64,000 nt of DNA from Branchinecta lynchi. Lineage: Eukaryota > Arthropoda > Branchiopoda > Anostraca > Branchinectidae. Position 1 is the stretch's first letter; each line of letters starts with the position of its first letter. The notes under the pieces were generated by a model. That model was not told the DNA's origin. It saw only the letters and a list, made by a program, of their open reading frames with translations, and ran no database searches. The translations under genes and the position numbers were made by a program. Where the stretch lies: positions 62,001 to 126,000 of the forward strand of contig JAKZAP010000059.1 of NCBI GenBank assembly GCA_023053575.1, given 5' to 3'. Shown here piece by piece: positions 25,171 through 38,950 of this stretch.

Positions 25171-27699
25171 TGGTTTTCCCACTAGGTTGGTTTTCCCGAA
25201 AGGTTTGTTTCCCCACAAGGTTGGTTTTCCCACAAGGTTGGTTTTCCCGCAGGGTTTGTTTTCCCACAAGGTTAGTTTTCCCGCAAGGTCTGTTTTCCCA
25301 CAAGGTTAGTTTTCCCACAAGGTTTGTTTCCCCACAAGGTTTGTTTCCCCACAAGGTTTGTTTTCCCACAAGGATTGTTTTCTCACAAGGTTTGTTTTCC
25401 CACAAGGTTGGTTTTCCCGCAGGGTTTGTTTCCCCATAAGGTTGGTTTTCCCACAAGGTTTGTTTTCTCACAAGGTTTGTTTTCCCACTAGGTTGGTTTT
25501 CCCACAAGGCTTGTTTTCCCACAAGGTTTGTTTTCCCACAAGGTTGGTTTTCCCGAAAGGTTTGTTTCCTCACAAGGTTTGTTTTCCCACTAGGTTTGTT
25601 TTCCCATAAGGTTGGTTTTCCCACAAGGTTTGTTTTCTCACAAGGTTTGTTTTCCCACTAGGTTTGTTTCCCCACAAGGTTTGTTTTCTCACAAGGTTTG
25701 TTTTCCCACAAGGTTTGATTTAACACAAGCATTGTTTTCTCACAAGGTTTGTTTTCCACAAGGTTGGTTTTCCCAAAAGGTTTGTTTCCCCACAAGGTTG
25801 GTTTTCCCACAAGGTTGGTTTTCCCGCAGGGTTTGTTTTCCCACAAGGTTAGTTTTCCCGCAAGGTTTGTTTCCCCACAAGGTTTGTTTTCCCACAAGGA
25901 TTGTTTTCTCACAAGGTTTGTTTTCCCACTAGGTTTGTTTCCCCACAAGGTTTGTTTTCCCACAAGGTTTGTTTTCCCCCAAGGTTGGTTTTCCCGGAAG
26001 GTTGGTTTTCCCACAAGGTTTGTTTTCCCACTGTGTTGGTTTTCCCAAAAGGTTCGCTTTCCCACAAGGTTGGTTTTCCCACAAGGTTGTTTTTCCCGCA
26101 GGGTTGCTTTCCCCATAAGGTTGGTTTTCCCACAAGGTTTGTTTTCTCACAAGGTTTGTTTTCCCACTAGGTTGTTTTTCCCACTAGGTTGGTTTTCCCA
26201 CAAGGTTTGTTTTCCCACAAGTTTTGTTTTCCCCCAAGGTTGGTTTTTCCGCAAGGTTGGTTTTCCCACAAGGTTTGTTTTCCCACTGTGTTGGTTTTCC
26301 CAAAAGGTTCGCTTTCCCCACAAGGTTGGTTTTCCCGCAAGGTTGGTTTTCCCGCAGGGTTTGTTTTCCCACAAGGTTAGTTTTCCCGCAAGGTTTGTTT
26401 CCCCACAAGGTTTGTTTTCCCACAAGGATTGTTTTCTCACAAGGTTTGTTTTCCCACTAGGTTTGTTTCCCCACAAAGTTTGTTTTCACACAAGGTTTGT
26501 TTTCCCCCAAGATTGGTTTTCCCGCAAGGTTGGTTTTCCCACAAGGTTTGTTTTCCCACTGTGTTGGTTTTCCCAAAAGGTTCGCTTTCCCACAAGGTTG
26601 GTTTTCCCACAAGGTTTGTTTTCTCACAAGGTTTGTTTTCCCACAAGCTTTGTTTTCCCCCAAGGTTGGTTTTCCCGCAAGGTTGGTTTTCCCACAAGGT
26701 TTGTTTTCCCACTGTGTTGGTTTTCCCAAAAGGTTCGCTTTCCCGCAAGGTTGGTTTTCCCACAAGGTTTGTTTCCCCACAAGGTTTGTTTTCCCATAAG
26801 GTTTGTTTTCCCACAAGGTTTGTTTTCCCACAAGGTTTGTTTTCCCACAAGGTTGGTTTTCCCGCGTGGTTGGTTTTCCCACAAGGTTTGTTTTCCCACT
26901 GTGTTGGTTTTCCCCAAAGGTTCGCTTTCCCACAAGGTTGGTTTTCCCACAAGGTTGGTTTTCCCGCAGGGTTGCTTTCCCCATAAGGTTTGTTTTCCCA
27001 CAAGGTTTGTTTTCCCACAAGGTTTGTTTTCCCACTAGGTTGGTTTTCCCGAAAGGTTTGTTTCCCCACAAGGTTGGTTTTCCCACAAGGTTGGTATTCC
27101 CGCAGGGTTTGTTTTCCCACAAGGTTAGTTTTCCCGCAAGGTTTGTTTTCCCACAAGGTTAGTTTTCCCACAAGGTTTGTTTCCCCACAAGGTTTGTTTC
27201 CCCACAAGGTTTGTTTTCCCACAAGGATTATTTTCTCACTAGGTTTATTTTCCCACTGTGTTGGTTTTCCCAAAAGGTTCGCTTTCCCGCAAGGTTCGTT
27301 TTCCCACAAGGTTGGTTTTCCCGCAGGGTTTGTTTCCCCATAAGGTTGGTTTTCCCACAAGGTTTGTTTTCTCACAAGGTTTGTTTTCCCACAAGGTTTG
27401 TTTTCCCACAAGGTTTGTTTTCCCACAAGGTTGGTTTTCGCGCAGGGTTTTTTTCCCACAAGGTTAGTTTTCCCGAAAGGTTTGTTTCCCCACAAGGTTT
27501 GTTTTCCCACAAGGTTGGTTTTCCCGCAGGGTTTGTTTTCCCACAAGGTTAGTTTTCCCGCAAGGTTTGTTTCCCCACAAGGTTTGTTTTCCCACAAGGA
27601 TTGTTTTCTCACAAGGTTTGTTTTCCCACTAGGTTTGTTTCCCCACAAGGTTTGTTTTCCCACAAGGTTTGTTTTCCCACTGTGTCGGTTTTCCCAAAA

Positions 27700-30600
27700 G
27701 GTTCGCTTTCCCACAAGGTTGGTTTTCCCACAAGGTTGGTTTTCCCGCAGGGTTGCTTTCCCCATAAGGTTGGTTTTCCCACAAGGTTTGTTTTCTCACA
27801 AGGTTTGTTTTCCCACTAGGTTGTTTTTCCTACTAGGTTGGTTTTCCCACAAGGTTTGTTTTCCCACAAGCTTTGTTTTCCCCCAAGGTTGGTTTTCCCG
27901 CAAGGTTGGTTTTCCCAAAAGGTTGGTTTTCCCACTGTGTTGGTTTTCCCAAAAGGTTCACTTTCCCGCAAGGTTGGTTTTCCCACAAGGTTTGTTTCCC
28001 CACAAGGTTTGTTTTCCCCTAAGATTTGTTTTCCCACAAGGTTTGTTTTCCCACAAGGTTTGTTTTCCCACAAGGTTTGTTTTCCCACAAGGTTGGTTTT
28101 CCCGAAAGGCTTGTTTCCCCACAAGGTTTGTTTTCCCACTAGGTTTGTTTTCCCATAAGGTTGGTTTTCCCACAAGGTTTGTTTTCTCACAAGGTTTGTT
28201 TTCCCACAAGGTTTGTTTTCCCACAAGGTTTGTTTTCCCACAAGGTTGGTTTTCCCGAAATGTTTGTTTTCCCACAAGGTTGGTTTTCCCACAAGGTTGG
28301 TTTTCCCGCAGGGTTTGTTTTCCCACAAGGTTAGTTTTCCCGCAAGGTTTGTTTCCCCACAAGGTTTGTTTTCCCACAAGGATTGTTTTCTCACAAGGTT
28401 TGTTTTCCCACTAGGTTTGTTTCCCCACAAGGTTTGTTTTCCTACAAGGTTTGTTTTCCCCCAAGGCTGGTTTTCCCGCAAGGTTAGTTTTCCCACAAGG
28501 TTTGTTTTCCCACTGTGTTGGTTTTCCCAAAAGGTTCGCTTTCCCACAAGGTTGGTTTTCCCACAAGGTTGGTTTTCCCGCAGGGTTGCTTTCACCATAA
28601 GGTTTGTTTTCCCACAAGGTTTGTTTTCTCACAAGGTTTGTTTTCCCACTACGTTGTTTTTTCCACTAGGTTGGTTTTCCCCCAAGGTTTGTTTTCCCAC
28701 AAGCTTTGTTTTCCCCCAAGGTTGGTTTTCCCGCAAGGTTGGTTCTCCCACAAGGTTTGTTTTCCCACTGTGTTGGTTTTCCCAAAAGGTTCGCTTTCCC
28801 GCAAGGTTGGTTTTCCCACAAGGTTTGTTTCCCCACAAGGCTTGTTTTCCCATAAGGTTTGTTTTCCCACAAGGTTTGTTTTCCCACAAGGTTTGTTTTC
28901 CCACAAGGTTTGTTTTCCCACAAGGTTGGTTTTCCCGAAAGGTTAGTTTCCCCAAAAGGTTTCTTTCCCCATAAGGTTGGTTTTCCCACAAGGTTTGTTC
29001 TCTCACAAGGTTTGTTTTCCCACAAGGTTTGTTTCCCACAAGGTTTGTTTTCCCAAAAGGTTCGCTTTCCCACAAGGCTGGTTTTCCCACAAGGTTGGTT
29101 TTCCCGCAGGGTTTCTTTCCCTATAAGGTTGGTTTTCCCACAAGGTTTGTTTTCTCACAAGGTTTGTTTTCCCACTAGGTTGGTTTTCCCACAAGGTTTG
29201 TTTTCCCACAAGGTTTGTTTTCTCACAAGGTTGGTTTTCCCGAAAGGTTTGTTTCCCCACAAGGTTGGTTTTCCCACAAGGTTGGTTTTCCCACAGGGTT
29301 TGTTTTCCCACAAGGTTAGTTTTCCCGCTAGGTTTGTTTTCCCGAAAGGTTAGTTTTCCCACAAGGTTTGTTTCCCCACAAGGTTTGTTTCCCCACAAGG
29401 TTTGTTTTCCCACAAGGATTGTGTTCTCACAAGGTTTGTTTTCCCACTGTGTTGGTTTTCCCATAAGGTTCGCTTTCCCGCAAGGTTCGCTTTCCCGCAA
29501 GGTTGGTTTTCCCACAAGGCTTGTTTTCTCACAAGGTTTGTTTTCCCACAAGCTTTGTTTTTCCCCAAGGTTGGTTTTCCCGCAAGGTTGGTTTTCCCAC
29601 AAGGTTTGTTTTCCCACTGTGTTGGTTTTCCCAAAAGGTTCGCTTTCCCGCAAGGTTGGTTTTCCCACAAGGTTTGTTTTCCCACTGTGTTGGTTTTCCC
29701 AAAAGGTTCGCTTTCCCACAAGGTTAGTTTTCCCACAAGGTTGGTTTTCCCGCAGGGTTGCTTTCCCCATAAGGTTGGTTTTCCCACAAGGTTTGTTTTC
29801 TCACAAGGTTTGTTTTCCCACTAGGTTGTTTTTCCCACTAGGTTGGTTTTCCCACAAGGTTTGTTTTCCCACAAGCTTTGTTTTCCCCCAAGGTTGGTTT
29901 TCCCGCAAGGTTGGTTTTCCCCCAAGGTTGGTTTTCCCACAAGGTTGGTTTTCCCGCAGGGTCGCTTTCCCCATAAGGATGGTTTTCCCACAAGGTTGGT
30001 TTTCCCACAAGGTTTGTTTTCCCACAAGGTTTGTTTTCCCACAAGGTTGGTTTTCCCGAAAGGTTTGTTTCCCCACAAGGTTTGTTTTCCCATTAGGTTT
30101 GTTTTCCCATAAGGTTGGTTTTCCCACAAGGTTTGTTTTCTCACAAGGTTTGTTTTCCCACTAGGTTTGTTTCCCCACAAGGTTTGTTTTCTCACAAGTT
30201 TTGTTTTCCCACAAGGTTTGTTTTCCCACAAGGTTTGTTTTCCCACAAGGTTTGTTTTCCCACAAGGTTGGTTTTCCCGCAAGGTTGGTTTTCCCACAAG
30301 GTTTGTTTTCCCACTGCGTTGGTTTTCCCAAAAGGTTCGCTTTCCCACAAGGTTGGTTTTCCCACAAGGTTGGTTTTCCCGCAGGGTTGCTTTCCCCATA
30401 AGGTTGGTTTTCCCACAAGGTTTGTTTTCTCACAAGGTTTGTTTTCCCACTAGGTTGGTCTTCCCACAAGGTTTGTTTTCCCTCAAGCTTTGTTTTCCCC
30501 CAAGGTTGGTTTTCCCGCAAGGTTGGTTTTCCCACATTGTTTGTTTTCCCACTGTGTTGGTTTTCCCAAAAGGTTCGCTTTCCCGAAAGGTTGGTTTTCC

Positions 30601-33600
30601 CACAAGGTTTGTTTCCCCACAAGGTTTGTTTTCCCATAAGGTTTGTTTTCCCACAAGGTTTGTTTTCCCACAAGGTTTGTTTTCCCACAAGGTTTGTTTT
30701 CCCACAAGGTTGGTTTTCCCGCAAGGTTGGTTTTCCCACAAGGTTTGTTTTCCCACTGTGTTGGTTTTCCCAAAAGGTTCGCTTTCCAACAAGGTTGGTT
30801 TTCCCACAAGGTAGGTTTTCCCGCGAGGTTGCTTTCCCCATAAGGTTTGTTTTCCCACAAGGTTTGTTTTCCCACAAGGTTTGTTTTCCCACAAGGTTGG
30901 TTTTCCCGAAAGGTTTGTTTCCCCACAAGGTTGGTTTTCCCACAAGGTTGGTTTTCCCGCAGGGTTTGTTTTCCCACAAGGTTAGTTTTCACGCAAGGTT
31001 TGTTTTCCCACAAGGTTAGTTTTCCCACAAGGTTTGTTTCCCCACAAGGTTTGTTTCCCCACAAGCTTTCCCGCAAGGTTCGCTTTCCCGCAAGGTTGGT
31101 TTTCCCAAAAGGTTCGCTTTCCCACAAGGTTGGTTTTCCCACAAGGTTGGTTTTCCCGCAGGGTTGCTTTCCCCGTAAGGTTGGTTTTCCCACAAGGTTT
31201 GTTTTCTCACAAGGTTTGTTTTCCCACTAGGTTGTTTTTCCTACTAGGTTGGTTTTCCCACAAGGTTTGTTTTCCCACAAGCTTTGTTTTCCCCCAAGGT
31301 TGGTTTTCCCGCAAGGTTGGTTTTCCCAAAAGGTTTGTTTTCCCACTGTGTTGGTTTTCCCAAGGTTCACTTTCCCGCAAGGTTGGTTTTCCCACAAGGT
31401 TTGTTTCCCCACAAGGTTTGTTTTCCCCTAAGATTTGTTTTCCCACAAGGTTTGTTTTCCCACAAGGTTTGTTTTCCCACAAGGTTTGTTTTCCCACAAG
31501 GTTGGTTTTCCCGAAAGGCTTGTTTCCCCACAAGGTTTGTTTTCCCACTAGGTTTGTTTTCCCATAAGGTTGGTTTTCCCACAAGGTTTGTTTTATCACA
31601 AGGTTTGTTTTCCCACTAGGTTTGTTTCCCCACAAGGTTTGTTTACTCACAAGGTTTGTTTTCCCACAAGGTTTGTTTTCCCACAAGGTTTGTTTTCCCA
31701 CAAGGTTGGTTTTCCCGAAATGTTTGTTTTCCCAGAAGGTTGGTTTTCCCACAAGGTTGGTTTTCCCGCAGGGTTTGTTTTCCCACAAGGTTAGTTTTCC
31801 CGCAAGGTTTGTTTCCCCACAAGGTTTGTTTTCCCACAAGGATTGTTTTCTCACAAGGTTTGTTTTCCCACTAGGTTTGTTTCCCCACAAGGTTTGTTTT
31901 CCTACAAGGTTTGTTTTCCCCCAAGGTTGGTTTTCCCGCAAGGTTAGTTTTCCCACAAGGTTTGTTTTCCCACTGTGTTGGTTTTCCCAAAAGGTTCGCT
32001 TTCCCACAAGGTTGGTTTTCCCACAAGGTTGGTTTTCCCGCAGGGTTGCTTTCACCATAAGGTTTGTTTTCCCACAAGGTTTGTTTTCTCACAAGGTTTG
32101 TTTTCCCACTAGGTTGTTTTTTCCACTAGGTTGGTTTTCCCCCAAGGTTTGTTTTCCCACAAGCTTTGTTTTCCCCCAAGGTTGGTTTTCCCGCAAGGTT
32201 GGTTTTCCCACAAGGTTTGTTTTCCCACTGTGTTGGTTTTCCCAAAAGGTTCGCTTTCCCGCAAGGTTGGTTTTCCCACAAGGTTTGTTTCCCCACAAGG
32301 CTTGTTTTCCCATAAGGTTTGTTTTCCCACAAGGTTTGTTTTCCCACAAGGTTTGTTTTCCCACAAGGTTTGTTTTCCCACAAGGTTGGTTTTCCCGAAA
32401 GGTTTGTTTCCCCACAAGGTTTCTTTCCCCATAAGGTTGGTTTTCCCACAAGGTTTGTTTTCTCACAAGGTTTGTTTTCCCACAAGGTTTGTTTTCCCAC
32501 AAGGTTTGTTTTCCCAAAAGGTTCGCTTTCCCACAAGGCTGGTTTTCCCACAAGGTTGGTTTTCCCGCAGGGTTTCTTTCCCTATAAGGTTGGTTTTCCC
32601 ACAAGGTTTGTTTTCTCACAAGGTTTGTTTTCCCACTAGGTTGGTTTTCCCACAAGGTTTGTTTTCCCACAAGGTTTGTTTTCTCACAAGGTTGGTTTTC
32701 CCGAAAGGTTTGTTTCCCCACAAGGTTGGTTTTCCCACAAGGTTGGTTTTCGCACAGGGTTTGTTTTCCCACAAGGTTAGTTTTCCCGCAAGGTTTGTTT
32801 TCCCACAAGGTTAGTTTTCCCAAAAGGTTTGTTTCCCCACAAGGTTTGTTTCCCCACAAGGTTTGTTTTCCCACAAGGATTGTGTTCTCACAAGGTTTGT
32901 TTTCCCACTGTGTTGGTTTTCCCATAAGGTTCGCTTTCCCGCAAGGTTCGCTTTCCCGCAAGGTTGGTTTTCCCACAAGGCTTGTTTTCTCACAAGGTTT
33001 GTTTTCCCACAAGCTTTGTTTTTCCCCAAGGTTGGTTTTCCCGCAAGGTTGGTTTTCCCACAAGGTTTGTTTTCCCACTGTGTTGGTTTTCCCAAAAGGT
33101 TCGCTTTCCCGCAAGGTTGGTTTTCCTACAAGGTTTGTTTTCCCACTGTGTTGGTTTTCCCAAAAGGTTCGCTTTCCCACAAGGTTAGTTTTCCCACAAG
33201 GTTGGTTTTCCCGCAGGGTTGCTTTCCCCATAAGGTTGGTTTTCCCACAAGGTTTGTTTTCTCACAAGGTTTGTTTTCCCACTAGGTTGTTTTTCCCACT
33301 AGGTTGGTTTTCCCACAAGGTTTGTTTTCCCACAAGCTTTGTTTTCCCCCAAGGTTGGTTTTCCCGCAAGGTTGGTTTTCCCCCAAGGTTGGTTTTCCCA
33401 CAAGGTTGGTTTTCCCGCAGGGTCGCTTTCCCCATAAGGATGGTTTTCCCACAAGGTTGGTTTTCCCACAAGGTTTGTTTTCCCACAAGGTTTGTTTTCC
33501 CACAAGGTTGGTTTTCCCGAAAGGTTTGTTTCCCCACAAGGTTTGTTTTCCCATTAGGTTTGTTTTCCCATAAGGTTGGTTTTCCCACAAGGTTTGTTTT

Positions 33601-34740
33601 CTCACAAGGTTTGTTTTCCCACTAGGTTTGTTTCCCCACAAGGTTTGTTTTCTCACAAGTTTTGTTTTCCCACAAGGTTTGTTTTCCCACAAGGTTTGTT
33701 TTCCCACAAGGTTTGTTTTCCCACAAGGTTTGTTTTCCCACAAGGTTGGTTTTCCCGAAAGGTTTGTTTCCCCACAAGGTTGGTTTTCCCACAAGGTTGG
33801 TTTTCCCGCAGGGTTTGTTTTCCCACAAGGTTAGTTTTTCCGCAAGTTTTGTTTCCCCACAAGGTTTGTTTTCCCACAAGGATTGTTTTCTCACAAGGTT
33901 TGTTTTCCCACTAGGTTTGTTTTCCCCCAAGGTTGGTTTTCCCGCAAGGTTGGTTTTCCCACAAGGTTTGTTTTCCCACTGCGTTGGTTTACCCAAAAGG
34001 TTCGCTTTCCCACAAGGTTGGTTTTCCCACAAGGTTGGTTTTCCCGCAGGGTTGCTTTCCCCATAAGGTTGGTTTTCCCACAAGGTTTGTTTTCTCACAA
34101 GGTTTGTTTTCCCACTAGGTTGGTTTTCCCACAAGGTTTGTTTTCCCTCAAGCTTTGTTTTCCCCCAAGGTTGGTTTTCCCGCAAGGTTGGTTTTCCCAC
34201 ATTGTTTGTTTTCCCACTGTGTTGGTTTTCCCAAAAGGTTCGCTTTCCCGAAAGGTTGGTTTTCCCACAAGGTTTGTTTCCCCACAAGGTTTGTTTTCCC
34301 ATAAGGTTTGTTTTCCCATAAGGTTTGTTTTCCCACAAGGTTTGTTTTCCCACAAGGTTTGTTTTCCCACAAGGTTAGTTTTCCCGCAAGGTTGGTTTTC
34401 CCACAAGGTTTGTTTTCCCACTGTGTTGGTTTTCCCAAAAGGTTCGCTTTCCAACAAGGTTGGTTTTCCCACAAGGTAGGTTTTCCCGCAGGGTTGCTTT
34501 CCCCATAAGGTTTGTTTTCCCACAAGGTTTGTTTTCCCACAAGGTTTGTTTTCCCACAAGGTTGGTTTTCCCGAAAGGTTTGTTTCCCCACAAGGTTGGT
34601 TTTCCCGCAAGGTTGGTTTTCCCGCAGGGTTTGTTTTCCCACAAGGTTAGTTTTCACGCAAGGTTTGTTTTCCCACAAGGTTAGTTTTCCCACAAGGTTT
34701 GTTTCCCCACAAGGTTTGTTTCCCCACAAGCTTTCCCGCA
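27700..34740 (+). repeat. ~3.4-3.7-kb tandem segmental duplication of satellite
   Basis: The monomer order of about 27.7-31.1 kb is repeated at about 31.1-34.7 kb. The shift grows in steps: about 3,411 bp near 27.85 kb, 3,461 bp through 28.4-30.2 kb and 3,665 bp at 30.6-31.0 kb. The last step is 204 bp (12 monomers). Both copies end in the same truncated monomer, CACAAGCTTTCCCGCAAGG (about 31061 and 34726). Boundaries are approximate. Confidence 0.8.
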
Positions 34741-37700
34741 AGGTTGGTTTTCCCACAAGGTTTGTTTTCTCACAAGGTTTGTTTTCCCACAAGCTTTGTT
34801 TTTCCCCAAGGTTGGTTTTCCCGCAAGGTTGGTTTTCCCACAAGGTTTGTTTTCCCACTGTGTTGGTTTTCCCAAAAGGTTCGCTTTCCCGCAAGGTTGG
34901 TTTTCCCACAAGGTTTGTTTTCCCACTGTGTTGGTTTTCCCAAAAGGTTCGCTTTCCCACAAGGTTGGTTTTCCCACAAGGTTGGTTTTTCCGCAGGGTT
35001 GCTTTCCCCATAAGGTTGGTTTTCCCACAAGGTTTGTTTTCTCACAAGGTTTGTTTTCCCACTAGGTTGTTTTTCCCACTAGGTTGGTTTTCCCACAAGG
35101 TTTGTTTTCCCACAAGCTTTGTTTTCCCCCAAGGTTGGTTTTCCCGCAAGGTTGGTTTTCCCCCAAGGTTGGTTTTCCCACAAGGTTGGTTTTCCCGCAG
35201 GGTTGCTTTCCCCATAAGGTTGGTTTTCCCACAAGGTTGGTTTTCCCACAAGCTTTGTTTTCCCCCAAGGTTGGTTTTCCCGCAAGGTTGGTTTTCCCAC
35301 AAGGTTTGTTTTCCCACTGTGTGGGTTTTCCCAAAAGGTTCGCTTTCCCGCAAGGTTGGTTTTCCCACAAGGTTTGTTTCCCCACAAGGTTTGTTTTCCC
35401 ATAAGGTTTGTTTTCCCACAAGGTTTGTTTTCCCACAAGGTTTGTTTTCCCACAAGGTTTGTTTTCCCACAAGGTTGGTTTTCCCGAAAGGTTTGTTTCC
35501 CCACAAGGTTTGTTTTCCCATTAGGTTTGTTTTCCCATAAGGTTGGTTTTCCCACAAGGTTTGTTTTCTCACAAGGTTTGTTTTCCCACTAGGTTTGTTT
35601 CCCCACAAGGTTTGTTTTCTCACAAGGTTTGTTTTCCCACAAGGTTTGTTTTCCCACAAGGTTTGTTTTCCCACAAGGTTGGTTTTCCCGAAAGGTTTGT
35701 TTCCCCACAAGGTTGGTTTTCCCACAAGGTTGGTTTTCCCGCAGGGTTTGTTTTCCCACAAGGTTAGTTTTCCCGCAAGGTTTGTTTCCCCACAAGGTTT
35801 GTTTTCCCACAAGGATTGTTTTCTCACAAGGTTTGTTTTCCCACTAGGTTTGTTTCCCCACAAGGTTTGTTTTCCCACAAGGTTTGTTTTCCCCCAAGGT
35901 TGGTTTTCCCGCAAGGTTGGTTTTCCCACAAGGTTTGTTTTCCCACTGTGTTGGTTTTCCCAAAAGGTTCGCTTTCCCACAAGGTTGGTTTTCCCACAAG
36001 GTTGGTTTTCCCGCAGGGTTGCTTTCCCCATAAGGTTGGTTTTCCCACAAGGTTTGTTTTCTCACAAGGTTTGTTTTCCCACTAGGTTGTTTTACCACTA
36101 GGTTGGTTTTCCCACAAGGTTTGTTTTCCCACAAGCTTTGTTTTCCCCCAAGTTTGTTTTTCCCGCAAGGTTGGTTTTCCCACATTGTTTGTTTTCCCAC
36201 TGTGTTGGTTTTCCCAAAAGGTTCGCTTTCCCGCAAGGTTGGTTTTCCCACAAGGTTTGTTTCCCCACAAGGTTTGTTTTCCCATAAGGTTTGTTTTCCC
36301 ACAAGGTTTGTTTTTCCACAAGGTTTGTTTTCCCACAAGGTTTGTTTTCCCACAAGGTTGGTTTTCCCGCAAGGTTGGTTTTCCCACAAGGTTTGTTTTC
36401 CCACTGTGTTGGTTTTCCCAAAAGGTTCGCTTTCCCACAAGGTTGGTTTTCCCACAAGGTTGGTTTTCCCGCAGGGTTGCTTTCCCCATAAGGTTTGTTT
36501 TCCCACAATGTTTGTTTTCCCACAAGGTTGGTTTTCCCGAAAGGTTTGTTTCCCCACAAGGTTGGTTTTCCCACAAGGTTGGTTTTCCCGCAGGGTTTGT
36601 TTTCCCACAAGGTTAGTTTTCCCACAAGGTTTGTTTTCCCACAAGGTTTGTTTTCCCACAAGGTTGGTTTTCCCGCAAGGTTGGTTTTCCCACAAGGTTT
36701 GTTTTCCCACTGTGTTGGTTTTCCCAAAAGGTTCGCTTTCCAACAAGGTTGGTTTTCCCACAAGGTAGGTTTTCCCGCAGGGTTGCTTTCCCCATAAGGT
36801 TTGTTTTTCCACAAGGTTTGTTTTCCCACAAGGTTTGTTTTCCCACAAGGTTGGTTTTCCCGAAAGGTTTGTTTCCCCACAAGGTTGGTTTTCCCACAAG
36901 GTTGGTTTTCCCACAGGGTTTGTTTTCCCACAAGGTTAGTTTTCCCGCAAGGTTTGTTTTCCCACAAGGTTAGTTTTCCCACAAGGTTTGTTTCCCCACA
37001 AGGTTTGTTTCCCCACAAGCTTTCCCGCAAGGTTCGCTTTCCCGCAAGGTTGGTTTTCCCACAAGGTTTGTTTTCTCACAAGGTTTGTTTTCCCACAAGC
37101 TTTGTTTTTCCCCAAGGTTGGTTTTCCCGCAAGGTTGGTTTTCCCACAAGGTTTGTTTTCCCACTGTGTTGGTTTTCCCAAAAGGTTCGCTTTCCCGCAA
37201 GGTTGGTTTTCCCACAAGGTTTGTTTTCCCACTGTGTTGGTTTTCCCAAAAGGTTCGCTTTCCCACAAGGTTGGTTTTCCCACAAGGTTGGTTTTTCCGC
37301 AGGGTTGCTTTCCCCATAAGGTTGGTTTTCCCACAAGGTTTGTTTTCTCACAAGGTTTGTTTTCCCACTAGGTTGTTTTTCCCACTAGGTTGGTTTTCCC
37401 ACAAGGTTTGTTTTCCCACAAGCTTTGTTTTCCCCCAAGGTTGGTTTTCCCGCAAGGTTGGTTTTCCCCCAAGGTTGGTTTTCCCACAAGGTTGGTTTTC
37501 CCGCAGGGTTGCTTTCCCCATAAGGTTGGTTTTCCCACAAGGTTGGTTTTCCCACAAGCTTTGTTTTCCCCCAAGGTTGGTTTTCCCGCAAGGTTGGTTT
37601 TCCCACAAGGTTTGTTTTCCCACTGTGTTGGTTTTCCCAAAAGGTTCGCTTTCCCGCAAGGTTGGTTTTCCCACAAGGTTTGTTTCCCCACAAGGTTTGT

Positions 37701-38950
37701 TTTCCCATAATGTTTGTTTTCCCACAAGGTTTGTTTTCCCACAAGGTTTGTTTTCCCACAAGGTTTGTTTTCCCACAAGGTTGGTTCTCCCGAAAGGTTT
37801 GTTTCCCCACAAGGTTTGTTTTCCCATTAGGTTTGTTTTCCCATAAGGTTGGTTTTCCCACAAGGTTTGTTTTCTCACAAGGTTTGTTTTCCCACTAGGT
37901 TTGTTTCCCCACAAGGTTTGTTTTCTCACAAGGTTTGTTTTCCCACAAGGTTTGTTTTCCCACAAGGTTTGTTTTCCCACAAGGTTGGTTTTCCCGAAAG
38001 GTTTGTTTCCCCACAAGGTTGGTTTTCCCACAAGGTTGGTTTTCCCGCAGGGTTTGTTTTCCCACAAGGTTAGTTTTCCCGCAAGGTTTGTTTCCCCACA
38101 AGGTTTGTTTTCCCACAAGGATTGTTTTCTCACAAGGTTTGTTTTCCCACTAGGTTTGTTTCCCCACAAGGTTTGTTTTCCCACAAGGTTTGTTTTCCCC
38201 CAAGGTTGGTTTTCCCGCAAGGTTGGTTTTCCCACAAGGTTTGTTTTCCCACTGTGTTGGTTTTCCCAAAAGGTTCGCTTTCCCACAAGGTTGGTTTTCC
38301 CACAAGGTTGGTTTTCCCGCAGGGTTGCTTTCCCCATAAGGTTGGTTTTCCCACAAGGTTTGTTTTCTCACAAGGTTTGTTTTCCCACTAGGTTGTTTTC
38401 CCACTAGGTTGGTTTTCCCACAAGGTTTGTTTTCCCACAAGCTTTGTTTTCCCCCAAGTTTGTTTTTCCCGCAAGGTTGGTTTTCCCACATTGTTTGTTT
38501 TCCCACTGTGTTGGTTTTCCCAAAAGGTTCGCTTTCCCGCAAGGTTGGTTTTCCCACAAGGTTTGTTTCCCCACAAGGTTTGTTTTCCCATAAGGTTTGT
38601 TTTCCCACAAGGTTTGTTTTCCCACAAGGTTTGTTTTCCCACAAGGTTTGTTTTCCCACAAGGTTGGTTTTCCCGCAAGGTTGGTTTTCCCACAAGGTTT
38701 GTTTTCCCACTGTGTTGGTTTTCCCAAAAGGTTCGCTTTCCCACAAGGTTGGTTTTCCCACAAGGTTGGTTTTCCCGCAGGGTTGCTTTCCCCATAAGGT
38801 TTGTTTTCCCACAAGGTTTGTTTTCCCACAAGGTTTGTTTTCCCACAAGGTTGGTTTTCCCGAAAGGTTTGTTTCCCCACAAGGTTGGTTTTCCCACAAG
38901 GTTGGTTTTCCCGCAGGGTTTGTTTTCCCACAAGGTTAGTTTTCCCACAA
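34726..38950 (+). repeat. 2.3-kb tandem segmental duplication of satellite
   Basis: About 34742-36630 is repeated at about 37048-38950 with a constant shift of 2,306 bp. A later copy has one extra monomer (shift 2,323 bp). The truncated marker monomer ACAAGCTTTCCCGC occurs at 34726 and 37015, so this unit is related to the 3.7-kb unit upstream. Confidence 0.82.
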
